Part shown: positions 7,406 to 14,832 of the stretch, one piece after another
Position numbering within the stretch: the first letter of the stretch is position 1
Layout: every line of letters begins with the position of its first letter
NCBI GenBank assembly: GCA_910588895.1
Contig: CAJUSS010000064.1
Coordinates: 1 to 19,752 of the forward strand
DNA: 19,752 nt
Direction: 5' to 3'
From: an uncultured Lachnospiraceae bacterium
GTDB lineage: Bacteria; Bacillota; Clostridia; Lachnospirales; Lachnospiraceae
Translations under genes and position numbers: made by a program
The notes under the pieces: model-generated
The model's input: the letters and a program-made list of their open reading frames with translations, nothing else
The model's database searches: none
What the model was told of the DNA's origin: nothing

Positions 7406-8251
7406 TTATGAGGTCCCGGCACGCATGTAGCGATCCACGATATCCAGATACTCATCCGGGTAAAACCCGATCTCTCCCTTGAACCGGGTCAATGCGATCA
7501 GACCTCCGTCGATCTCATCGATGGATGCCAGCATCTTGGCGTTGTCCAGCTTTAGCCCGCCTCCATAGACCACATCCAGTCCCCCGGTCCTGTCCTTCAC
7601 GAACCTTGCGACCATGGTGATGTAGTCTTTTCCGGCAGGCGTCTTTCCCGGGCCGATCGACCAGATCGGCTCATAGGCGATGACGACCTTGGAAAGATCC
7701 ATATCCTTCAGGCCGATCTCCAGCTGCTTGCCCAGGACCTGCTGCCAGTCCGCCTGTTCCTCGCTGGTCTCGCCGATACAGTAAAGGACTCGCATCCCCC
7801 TGGCGGCCGCGTGTCCGATCTCCTGGTTCAAGATCCGGTTCACCGCGTCGATATCGGTCACCCCGGCTTCCCGCAATACCCCTGCCAAAAGCCCCCTCTC
7901 CTCGCAGTGTCCGATGATCGCAGCCTCACATCCGGCCGCCGCCATGGCGGCGGCCGGACGTCCCGTTGTAAAGGCTCCGAAGTTCCCTTCCGCCTGTACA
8001 TCCATCCGGTACACACCCTGACAGCCGATCTTTATGGGGCTGTCCTCGCTTTTTGCCGCCATCGCCCCCATCAGATGCATCTCCGGGAAAAACATGGTGA
8101 AGTCCACATCCCCTTTCCCGTATCTTTCCAGTCCTTTCTGGGTTTTTTTTACGATATAGCCTCCCCATTCCCGGATGTCCGCGATGCTGTTGACGCCCCC
8201 AAGCTCTCTTGGAACATCAAATCGTTTTAAGTTCAAAAATATATGCTTCAT
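7406..8251 (-). CDS. Divergent triosephosphate isomerase-like protein
   Basis: A TIM-barrel isomerase of 281 residues, longer than usual TPI (about 250). The acid/base machinery is complete: Asn7 and Lys9 in F-L-N-L-K, His115 in I-I-G-H-C-E, Glu194 in A-Y-E-P-I-W and a loop 6 of the I-G-P-G-K-T-P type. The phosphate-gripping parts differ from housekeeping TPI. The Y-G-G-S-V loop reads Y-G-G-G-L (229-233), and the segment normally V-G-G-A-S-L reads I-A-L-T-R-F (252-257). The usual H-S-E-R-R reads H-C-E-E-R. It is therefore likely to isomerise a related aldose/ketose pair rather than, or as well as, glyceraldehyde-3-phosphate/DHAP. The ATG at 8251 overlaps the PFK stop as ATGA, and GGAGG lies upstream; the longer frame to 8329 runs inside the PFK gene and is rejected. 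Confidence 0.87.
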   Translation of the reverse strand: MKHIFLNLKRFDVPRELGGVNSIADIREWGGYIVKKTQKGLERYGKGDVDFTMFFPEMHLMGAMAAKSEDSPIKIGCQGVYRMDVQAEGNFGAFTTGRPAAAMAAAGCEAAIIGHCEERGLLAGVLREAGVTDIDAVNRILNQEIGHAAARGMRVLYCIGETSEEQADWQQVLGKQLEIGLKDMDLSKVVIAYEPIWSIGPGKTPAGKDYITMVARFVKDRTGGLDVVYGGGLKLDNAKMLASIDEIDGGLIALTRFKGEIGFYPDEYLDIVDRYMRAGTS

Positions 8252-9447
8252 GCTTTTGATCGTTCCTCCCAACGCTCCTTCAGGTCGATAAACCTGGGCG
8301 ATCCGGCCCCCAAAAGAGGCCTGCACCATTTTACAAACGCTTCTGTCACGTCATTTCCGCGCCCATTGATATAGCTGTCCGGGAGCGTTTTTTCCAGGAG
8401 CATGACCTGCTCGATGGGGATCTTTATCATACGCATCTTGTAGGCGCCATCCGGTGTCTCTTCCCGCTGAAAGCCCACCATGATCCCGGTATGCCCCTCG
8501 ATCGCCAGCTGCAGGGCTTTTCGCCCCGCCAGCCGGGCCTCCTCCCTATCTACCTGTGACTGCCACGGGATCGACGCCCTGCCGCAGAGCCCCGGCTTCT
8601 CGCTCCTGGCTTTGATCTTCAGCCTTTTGACGATCAGGTTGGCCAGATGGGCGCTCACATCACCATAATAGACAGCCCGGTCCGTCTTGAAGATCGGATC
8701 CACGATAGGCTGGCCGTCTTCTTTTTTCAGGCCTTCGCTCACCACGACCACCACGCCTCCCAGCCGGTGATACAGCTCTTCCACATCCTTTAAAAATGCC
8801 TCCTCATCGAAGGGGCGCTCCGGCGTGTAGATCAGATGAGGGGCATCCCCCTCCTTTTCCCTGGCCAGCGCGGAGGCGGCTGTGATCCATCCCGCATTTC
8901 TCCCCAGGGCCTCGATCACGCATACATGGATGGGGAGCGCCTTCACATCCGCCGCCACCTCCTTGACCGTGGCGGCAAGATAGCGGGCCGCACTGCCAAA
9001 TCCCGGTGTATGGTCTGTGATGGCGATATCATTGTCGATCGTCTTTGGGATCCCCACCACCTTGATCTTATCATAACCGGCTTTTAGACAAGCCAGATAG
9101 ATCTTCCCGCAGGTATCCATGGTCCCATTCCCCCCATTTGGGAGAAGGTACCGGATCTGATACTTTTCCAGGATCTTTGGGATCTTTTGATACTCCTCTT
9201 CGTCTACAGGATATCTGGAAGACCCGATGGCGCTGCCAGGTGTCTGGAGCAAAAGCACTGCCTCCTCCTCTTTCAGCTCCAGCAGGTCCAAGAGACGCTC
9301 CCTGATGATCCCTTCCATCCCCCCGATCGCCCCATACACAGCCCCGATATCTCCATGGGTCTTAGCCTCCTGGATCACCCCGTATAAAGAAGCGTTCATT
9401 ACCGCTGTGGGGCCGCCTCCATGGACTACTAGCACATTATCTTTCAT
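8248..9447 (-). CDS. PfkA-family phosphofructokinase with atypical donor motif
   Basis: A 399-residue sugar-phosphate kinase of the PfkA family, expected to phosphorylate fructose 6-phosphate or a similar ketose phosphate at C1. Motifs in order: G-G-G-P-T-A-V-M-N (10-18), G-G-N-G-T (105-109), P-K-T-I-D-N-D (134-140, base Asp138) and L-G-R-N-A-G (181-186). Housekeeping ATP enzymes read G-G-D-G-S and P-G-T-I-D-N-D; pyrophosphate enzymes read G-G-D/E-D-T and P-K-T-I-D-N-D. Here the Gly of ATP types (Gly108) is combined with the Lys of pyrophosphate types (Lys135), and the metal-site Asp is Asn107. By family knowledge Gly at that place favours ATP, but the Asn is odd. The start overlaps the stop of the upstream aldolase (ATGA), and its own stop overlaps the TPI-like start. 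The true acceptor may be a modified sugar phosphate. Confidence 0.92.
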   Translation of the reverse strand: MKDNVLVVHGGGPTAVMNASLYGVIQEAKTHGDIGAVYGAIGGMEGIIRERLLDLLELKEEEAVLLLQTPGSAIGSSRYPVDEEEYQKIPKILEKYQIRYLLPNGGNGTMDTCGKIYLACLKAGYDKIKVVGIPKTIDNDIAITDHTPGFGSAARYLAATVKEVAADVKALPIHVCVIEALGRNAGWITAASALAREKEGDAPHLIYTPERPFDEEAFLKDVEELYHRLGGVVVVVSEGLKKEDGQPIVDPIFKTDRAVYYGDVSAHLANLIVKRLKIKARSEKPGLCGRASIPWQSQVDREEARLAGRKALQLAIEGHTGIMVGFQREETPDGAYKMRMIKIPIEQVMLLEKTLPDSYINGRGNDVTEAFVKWCRPLLGAGSPRFIDLKERWEERSKA

Positions 9448-10595
9448 TTTTCCCTATAAAACTCCTTCATCTCTTCCAAAGTTTTGCACTGTATGAGCGG
9501 CGCTTTTCCGTAGGATCCAAACTGGACGATCAGCATCCCCACGACCTCCTTGACCCCTCGCTCGATACAGTCTGTGACCGCGGCTACGTCTTTATCCGGG
9601 ATATCTCCAAACATCACTGTATCCATGATCGGTGTGAGGAACACTCTGGGATCAAATTTGTCCTTGTTCGCTTCTAAAAGCGCGTAGATCTCTCCGACCG
9701 ACTGGCTCGTCCGCAGTTCTTTATGCTCATGGAACAGCTCTTTTATATTCCTTGTCACTGCCAGGCGTATATCGGTGTCTACATTGATCTTATCGATCCC
9801 ACATGCGATCGCTTCTTTTAGCGCTCCGATCGGGATCCCGCATGTATCCTTCAGCTCCCCTCCCAGCGCGTTGATCTCATCCACGATATACGCCGGGACC
9901 GTAGACGATCCATGGGAGACCAGCCCTCCAACGATCCCTTCATGGTCCATGCATTCCCGGATCGCATTTGGGATCTGGCAGCGGAGCTTTATATCCTTTC
10001 CTTTCGACGCCCCATGCATGGTCCCATAGGAGATCGCCAGCGCGTCCACCCCGGTCTTCTTAAAAAAATCGATAGCCCGCAAGGGGTTCGTGTAGGTGGT
10101 ATCGGATGCAAAAATGTGATCTTCCACCCCTGCTAAAACGCCAAGCTCACCCTCCACACTGACCCCCCGGCTGTGGGCATATCTCACCACTTCTCGGGTC
10201 AGCTCCACATTTTCATCAAAGGGCAGGGCCGAACCATCGATCATAACGGACGTATAGCCGCCATCGATGGCTGCCTTACAGGAGTCAAGATCCCTGCCAT
10301 GGTCCAGATGCAGGACGATGGGGATCGAGGCCTGTTCGCCGTATGCCCGCACTGCGTCTGCGATCCGTCTCGCCCCTTTTTTCTTATCCTCTAATGTGGC
10401 GCGGGCAAAGTCCGTGCATCCACCCATAAAGCCATTCGCCAGATCTGCTCCCTGCAAGATCACCGGTGAGCGGAACATCTCATGGACTTTTATGGCGGCT
10501 TTTGCCTGCGCCACACAATTTACATTAAACGCGCCCTGCCCATAGCCGTATTGGCGGGTAGCGTCGATGATCGGTCTTAATGATACAAATGCCAT
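9444..10595 (-). CDS. Class II fructose-bisphosphate aldolase-like enzyme
   Basis: A zinc-dependent class II aldolase of 383 residues that would cleave a ketose 1,6-bisphosphate to DHAP and an aldehyde. Metal and catalytic residues are intact: H-L-D-H at 96-99 (Asp98 base, His99 ligand), G-E-L-G around Glu150, H-G at 194-195 (His194), S-H-G-S-S at 227-231 (His228) and I-N-V-D-T-D-I-R at 270-277. The late F-D-P-R motif and the overall pattern match the longer fructose-bisphosphate aldolase branch (TIGR01521-like), more than the KbaY/GatY branch of its neighbour. It is longer than usual (about 345) because of an extended C-terminus. The ATG at 10595 shares one base with the upstream TAA stop and has AGGAGG ten bases before it. 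The frame extending to 10742 overlaps the upstream gene and is rejected. Confidence 0.9.
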   Translation of the reverse strand: MAFVSLRPIIDATRQYGYGQGAFNVNCVAQAKAAIKVHEMFRSPVILQGADLANGFMGGCTDFARATLEDKKKGARRIADAVRAYGEQASIPIVLHLDHGRDLDSCKAAIDGGYTSVMIDGSALPFDENVELTREVVRYAHSRGVSVEGELGVLAGVEDHIFASDTTYTNPLRAIDFFKKTGVDALAISYGTMHGASKGKDIKLRCQIPNAIRECMDHEGIVGGLVSHGSSTVPAYIVDEINALGGELKDTCGIPIGALKEAIACGIDKINVDTDIRLAVTRNIKELFHEHKELRTSQSVGEIYALLEANKDKFDPRVFLTPIMDTVMFGDIPDKDVAAVTDCIERGVKEVVGMLIVQFGSYGKAPLIQCKTLEEMKEFYREK

Positions 10596-11449
10596 TATGC
10601 TTTTCCTCCTGAACCTGCCAGATGGATGATGTCTCGGATATCCTCTTTCAAACAAGACGCCGCATAGGATGACAGCCTCCATGCATGCCCTTCGTCCTTC
10701 CCTTCCTCCAGTCCCTTCTTCAGATAGCCGATATAGGCGCACCGGACCTGGGTCCCAAAATTGATCTTAGCCACACCGCTCTTTATCGCCCGTTTTACCA
10801 ACCCCTTATCCATCCCGGTACACCCGTGGAGCACGAAGGGGATGTCCGTGAACTTCCGGCACTGCTCCAGCACCTCTACATGGATATCCACCGGCCCTTT
10901 GTAAAAGCCATGTGCATTTCCGATCCCGATCGCCAGTGAGTCCGGCTTACAGAGGGAGAGGTAGCGCTCTACCACCTTGGGGTCGGCGACGTTTGAGGAT
11001 CCTATCTGCCGCCCCTGATCGTCCAGACGTGCCAGCTCTCCGATCTCCGCCTCCAGCGGGACGCCGAAGGCCCGGCATACGCCGGCCACCTCCTCGGTCC
11101 TGGCCGCATTTTCTTCCACCGGGAGCGCGGATCCATCAAACATGATGGAGGTAAAACCGATCTTGAGCATCTCCATACAGCGCGCAAAGCTGTCGCCGTG
11201 ATCTAAATGGATCGCCACCGGCACCGATACCTTTTCCGCCATCCATCTCGCGGTCTCATAGAACCAGTCATGGCCGGAGTATGCCCCTGTGCTGACATAA
11301 TGGGCCAGGATCACCGGTGACCGCTCTTCCTCCGCCGCCATGCAGATGGCGCGGATGATATCATAGGTCCCGCCCTGGGTATTGACCGCCGGGACGGCAT
11401 ACCCGCCCGCATAAGCCTGCCGCATCATCTCTTTGCTTGTCGTCAGCAT
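10595..11449 (-). CDS. Class II ketose-bisphosphate aldolase, KbaY/GatY/FbaA type
   Basis: A second zinc aldolase, 284 residues, the usual length for tagatose/fructose-bisphosphate aldolases. Motifs: P-A-V-N near the N-terminus, H-L-D-H at 81-84 (Asp83, His84), E-A-E-I-G-E around 133-138, G-N-A-H-G at 177-181 (His180), L-H-G-C-T-G at 207-212 (His208) and K-I-N-F-G-T at 228-233. The glycine or alanine usually found after H-G is Cys210, and the N-x-D/A/S-T segment carries F-G in place of the usual residues, so the phosphate end of the site is not standard. The start has AGGAGG five bases upstream and lies 12 nt after the dehydrogenase gene. Two different aldolases in one operon suggest two cleavage steps, two stereoisomers or a catalytic/auxiliary pair like GatY/GatZ; the partner here is not GatZ-like. 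Exact substrate unknown. Confidence 0.9.
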   Translation of the reverse strand: MLTTSKEMMRQAYAGGYAVPAVNTQGGTYDIIRAICMAAEEERSPVILAHYVSTGAYSGHDWFYETARWMAEKVSVPVAIHLDHGDSFARCMEMLKIGFTSIMFDGSALPVEENAARTEEVAGVCRAFGVPLEAEIGELARLDDQGRQIGSSNVADPKVVERYLSLCKPDSLAIGIGNAHGFYKGPVDIHVEVLEQCRKFTDIPFVLHGCTGMDKGLVKRAIKSGVAKINFGTQVRCAYIGYLKKGLEEGKDEGHAWRLSSYAASCLKEDIRDIIHLAGSGGKA

Positions 11450-11461
11450 GTGCTCCTCCTC

Positions 11462-12478
11462 CTAAATCTTAACGACCACTTTCTTATAGTCCTCCGGTGA
11501 ACGGATCATATCCTTGATCGTCTCCTCTACCTCCTCCAGCTCCACCGTCTTGGTGATCAGCCCTTCTGCCGGGAGCTTCTTCTCATGGATCAGGCGGATC
11601 GCCTCCGGGAATTTTGCATTGGAATTCCGGGAGGGACAGATGTCGATCTCCTTTTGCGTCAGGCGCACCGTATTGATCGTCACCGGGTCATGGGGCCACC
11701 CTACCAGAGCGATCCGACCGCCATGGCATACATAGTCGTGCATCTTTCCGAGGATAGCCGGAGCGCCGGTGCAGTCGATCATGGCCTCCGGCAGCTTCCC
11801 GTCGGTCACTTCCCGCAGATAGCCTTCCAGGTCTCCTTCCTTCGAGTTATAGATACAGGGAACGCCCAGCTCCTTTGCGTCATCCAAACGTTTCCAGATC
11901 ACATCCACCAGGATCGGTGTGGCGCCATAGTTGATGCAGGCAAAGGCCGCCATCAGTCCGATCACGCCTGCGCCGAACACCACCACATGCTCCCCTGCCT
12001 TTACCCTGGCCCTTGTGGCCCCGTGGAGGCCGATGGTAAAGGGCTCCACCAGCGCCGCATGGCGGAAGGACAGATCGTCCGGCAGCTTGTAGAGGAGGTT
12101 TACAGGGTGGAGGAAGTACTCCGCCATCATCCCGCTCTTATGTACCCCGCACACCCGGATATCCGCACAGTTATTGAACCGGCCCTCTGCACACATATGG
12201 CAGTGGCCGCAGGGCACATAGGGCTCTAAGGCCACGCGGTCCCCTGCCTTAAGCCCCCTATCGTTCTCGCCGATCGCCTCGATCACGCCCACGCCCTCAT
12301 GGCCAAGGCCATCGATCGGATAGCGCATAGTGGGGTTCACGCCCCGATAGGCCGTCAGATCGGAGCCGCAGATCCCGCACAGCTCGATCTTGATCAGGGC
12401 CTGTCCCGGTACCAGAGCCGGCATTTGTGCCTCCTGGATCTTCAGCACGCCCGGCTCCTGCATATATAATACTCTCAT
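11462..12478 (-). CDS. Zinc-dependent medium-chain dehydrogenase (sorbitol dehydrogenase-like)
   Basis: A 338-residue zinc alcohol dehydrogenase of the MDR superfamily, probably oxidising a polyol or sugar-type secondary alcohol, or reducing the matching carbonyl. The catalytic zinc site is visible as C-G-I-C-G-S-D (Cys37, Asp40), G-H-E (His60, Glu61) and E-P-F (Glu146). The structural zinc site has four cysteines in C-G-H-C-H-M-C ... C (90, 93, 96, 104). The Rossmann motif is G-A-G-V-I-G (169-174), and an acidic residue at the end of the next strand (L-V-D) points to NAD(H). ATG 12478 has AAGGAGG seven bases upstream and forms TGATG with the stop of the SDR gene; a GTG one codon earlier is less well spaced. 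Tight pairing with an SDR suggests two-step redox chemistry on one substrate. Confidence 0.92.
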   Translation of the reverse strand: MRVLYMQEPGVLKIQEAQMPALVPGQALIKIELCGICGSDLTAYRGVNPTMRYPIDGLGHEGVGVIEAIGENDRGLKAGDRVALEPYVPCGHCHMCAEGRFNNCADIRVCGVHKSGMMAEYFLHPVNLLYKLPDDLSFRHAALVEPFTIGLHGATRARVKAGEHVVVFGAGVIGLMAAFACINYGATPILVDVIWKRLDDAKELGVPCIYNSKEGDLEGYLREVTDGKLPEAMIDCTGAPAILGKMHDYVCHGGRIALVGWPHDPVTINTVRLTQKEIDICPSRNSNAKFPEAIRLIHEKKLPAEGLITKTVELEEVEETIKDMIRSPEDYKKVVVKI

Positions 12479-13290
12479 CACTCTTCCTCCTTGTCATTCT
12501 CACGGATATAGTCCAATGCATCCGGCATGATACCGGTATTCCAGCCGCCGTCGGCAAAAATGATCTGCCCTACGATGTAATCGGACTCCTCGCTTGCCAG
12601 GAAGCAGGCCAGGGACGCCACCTCTTCCACCTTGCCAAACCTGCCGATCGGAGACACGGAGAGGATCTTATCCTCATCCAGGATCCCGGTCCGCAGCGGC
12701 TTTTCCACCATCTCTGTGCGGATCCAGCCCGGCGCGATGGCATTGACCTTTATCCCATAGATCGCCCATTCCGCTCCTAACTGCTGGGTCAGCAGGTTCA
12801 CCGCCCCCTTTGTGATCCCGTAGGGCACTCGCCCTACATTGATCATCCTTGTGTTCCCGGAGGAGATATTGATGATGCTCCCGCCCCCGTCCTTGCGCAT
12901 ATAGCGCCCTACTGCCTGACAGGTGAACACCGGAGCCTTCATATTGATATCGATCACCTCATCCAGTGTTTCCTCCGAAAGCTTCATGGTCGGACAGGGC
13001 CTTGCGATCCCCGCACAGTTCACCAGGATATCGATATGCCCATAGGTCTCATGGACCTTGTCCGCCATCTCAAATATAGCCTTCCGGCTCCGCAGATCGA
13101 TCGGATAAAAGCTTGCCGCTCCCCCGATCCGCTCCGCGGCCTCCTTTCCCTCTTTCTCCAGGACATCGGCGATCACCACTTTCGCGCCCTCATCCGCATA
13201 CTTTTTCGCGATCCCATATCCGATCCCTCTGGCCCCGCCGGTCACCAGCGCTACTTTTCCTTCTAATCTTTTTAAGATCTCTCTTCCCAT
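12478..13290 (-). CDS. Short-chain dehydrogenase/reductase
   Basis: A classical SDR of 270 residues. The cofactor motif is T-G-G-A-R-G-I-G (17-24), with Asp42 at the end of the second strand favouring NAD(H). N-C-A-G is at 91-94. The catalytic set is Asn116, Ser144, Tyr157 and Lys161 in Y-G-I-T-K. It resembles sugar-acid and polyol dehydrogenases such as gluconate 5-dehydrogenase, but many SDRs look alike and substrate cannot be read from the motifs. The C-terminal tail of about 20 residues after D-G-G-W is acidic. The gene starts 4 nt after the ATPase gene with only a GGTGAGG-type ribosome site very near the ATG, so translation may depend on coupling to the upstream gene. Confidence 0.92.
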   Translation of the reverse strand: MGREILKRLEGKVALVTGGARGIGYGIAKKYADEGAKVVIADVLEKEGKEAAERIGGAASFYPIDLRSRKAIFEMADKVHETYGHIDILVNCAGIARPCPTMKLSEETLDEVIDINMKAPVFTCQAVGRYMRKDGGGSIINISSGNTRMINVGRVPYGITKGAVNLLTQQLGAEWAIYGIKVNAIAPGWIRTEMVEKPLRTGILDEDKILSVSPIGRFGKVEEVASLACFLASEESDYIVGQIIFADGGWNTGIMPDALDYIRENDKEEE

Positions 13291-13294
13291 ATCC

Positions 13295-14050
13295 TCACCA
13301 CCATTTGATCTTGTCGGTTATGTCGTTCCGGTACCGGATAAAGCGGGGATCTGTGATATCCCTAGGGCGGGGCAGATCGATCATGATCTCCTCCTTGATC
13401 TTGGCCGGCTTATTGGTCAAGATCAGGACCTTTTCCGCCAGATAGACCGCTTCTTCGATATTGTGGGTGATGAAGATGACCGTGCTGCCCAGCTCCTTCC
13501 ACAGCCGGATCACCTCATCCTCCAGATAAAAGCGCATCTTCACATCCATCTGCCCGTAGGGTTCATCCATCAGGAGAAGGTCCGGCTTCATGGCAAATGA
13601 CCTGCCGATGATGATGCGCTGCTCCACAGATACAGACAGCTCTCCAGGATAGGCATCCCGAGATCCCTGCAGCCCCATCAGATCCAGGATCTGGTCCACC
13701 CTCTGCCGGATCTCCTCCTTTGGCAGGCGCTTGATCTTCAGCCCATAAGCGATGTTCTCCTCCACGGTCAGCCACGGAAGGGCGCTCGGCTCCTGGAACA
13801 CAAAGGAGATATTGTGTTTTTTCGGATCGGCCGGGATACCGTCTATATACAGATCCCCCTCGCTGGGCATATGGATCCTGGTGAGACAATTTAAAAAGGT
13901 ACTTTTCCCGCATCCGGTAGGGCCTACCACACAGACGAACTCGCCCTTTCGGATGCTGAAAGACATATCATCCAGGACCAGAAGGTCCCCAAATCGTTTG
14001 GTGAGATGTTTCACCTCAACCTTTACCGGTCTGTTATCTTCTATCGGCAT
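13295..14050 (-). CDS. ABC importer ATPase with degenerate signature motif (SsuB/TauB/NrtD family)
   Basis: One of two ATP-binding subunits of the importer, 251 residues. Walker A is canonical (G-P-T-G-C-G-K-S-T, 43-51), as are the Q-loop Gln86, Walker B L-L-L-M-D-E-P (158-164) and the switch histidine His196 in I-T-H-N. The ABC signature, normally L-S-G-G-x-x-Q, reads L-S-V-S-V-E-Q (138-144; bases 13639-13619), and the reading is unambiguous in the sequence. The D-loop is G-Q-M-D. The intact Walker sites here would pair with the normal signature of the other ATPase. The start at 14050 is chosen for GAGGAGG five bases upstream; ATG 14071 overlaps the previous stop but has no good site. Family assigned from the E-P-S-A-L-P-W Q-loop and the L-P-R-P-R tail typical of taurine/nitrate/sulfonate ATPases. 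Confidence 0.92.
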   Translation of the reverse strand: MPIEDNRPVKVEVKHLTKRFGDLLVLDDMSFSIRKGEFVCVVGPTGCGKSTFLNCLTRIHMPSEGDLYIDGIPADPKKHNISFVFQEPSALPWLTVEENIAYGLKIKRLPKEEIRQRVDQILDLMGLQGSRDAYPGELSVSVEQRIIIGRSFAMKPDLLLMDEPYGQMDVKMRFYLEDEVIRLWKELGSTVIFITHNIEEAVYLAEKVLILTNKPAKIKEEIMIDLPRPRDITDPRFIRYRNDITDKIKWW

Positions 14051-14070
14051 AGCTACCTCCTCGTTTTCCA

Positions 14071-14832
14071 TCAGATCGACAGATCCGTATTATCCGAGAT
14101 CACCGTGCGCAGCCGCAGAAATCTTTCGCTCACCATGTCCCTGGGCCTGGGCAGATCGACCTCGTATACTTCCTTCACTCTTGCCGGACAGTCGCTCAAG
14201 AGGATGATCCGGTCTCCCAGATAGCAGGCTTCCTCGATATTATTGGTGACAAAGATAACGGTCCGTTTTTCTTTTTCCCAGATCTTCAGCAGATCCTCCT
14301 GCATCTGGTAGCGGGTCTGCGCATCCAGCTTCCCAAAGGGCTCATCCATGATCAGCAGCTTCGGATCTGTGGCATAGGCTCTGGCGATGCCCACACGCTG
14401 CTGCATGCCGCCGGAAAGCTGCTTGGGATAATAGTCCTCAAAGCCTTTAAGCCCTACCAGTTCGATATGATACCGGGCGATCTTTCTCCGCTCTTCCTTC
14501 TCCATCCCTCCAAACTTCAGCCCCAGCTCCACATTCTCGATCACGGTCTTAAAGGGCATCAGCGCCAGCTTCTGGAACACCATCCCGATCTCCGGGTTCA
14601 GCCCCTTCCACTCTGTACCGTTGTAGATGATCGAACCGCCGGTCTGCTCTTCCAGCCCGGACAAGATATTTAACAGAACGGTCTTCCCGCAGCGCCCAGG
14701 GCCTAAGATGACCAGGAACTCTCCGTCATACACATCCAGGCTCACATCCTCGATCGCCGTGAAATATCCCTTTTTCCCGAAGAAGGTCTTCGTGACCGCC
14801 TTTACCTCCATCCGTTTGTTCAATCGTTCCAT
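14071..14832 (-). CDS. ABC importer ATPase with normal signature but altered Walker A and switch residue
   Basis: The second ATP-binding subunit, 253 residues, same family. The signature L-S-G-G-M-Q-Q (139-145) and Walker B L-L-I-M-D-E-P are canonical, and Gln88 is present. Walker A reads G-P-G-R-C-G-K-T (44-51), with Arg where ABC proteins have Gly. The switch histidine is replaced by Asn197 (V-T-N-N, codon 14244-14242). These changes complement those in its partner. The start at ATG 14832 has AAGGTGG seven bases upstream and overlaps the permease gene by 13 nt; a GTG at 14838 is an alternative. It probably forms a heterodimer with the downstream ATPase beneath the two permeases. Confidence 0.92.
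   Translation of the reverse strand: MERLNKRMEVKAVTKTFFGKKGYFTAIEDVSLDVYDGEFLVILGPGRCGKTVLLNILSGLEEQTGGSIIYNGTEWKGLNPEIGMVFQKLALMPFKTVIENVELGLKFGGMEKEERRKIARYHIELVGLKGFEDYYPKQLSGGMQQRVGIARAYATDPKLLIMDEPFGKLDAQTRYQMQEDLLKIWEKEKRTVIFVTNNIEEACYLGDRIILLSDCPARVKEVYEVDLPRPRDMVSERFLRLRTVISDNTDLSI

Noticed and set aside
8252..8329. Longer N-terminus for the TPI-like protein
   Set aside because: The extension lies inside the PFK coding region in another frame. The M-K-H-I-F-L-N-L-K start matches TPI and overlaps the PFK stop as ATGA.
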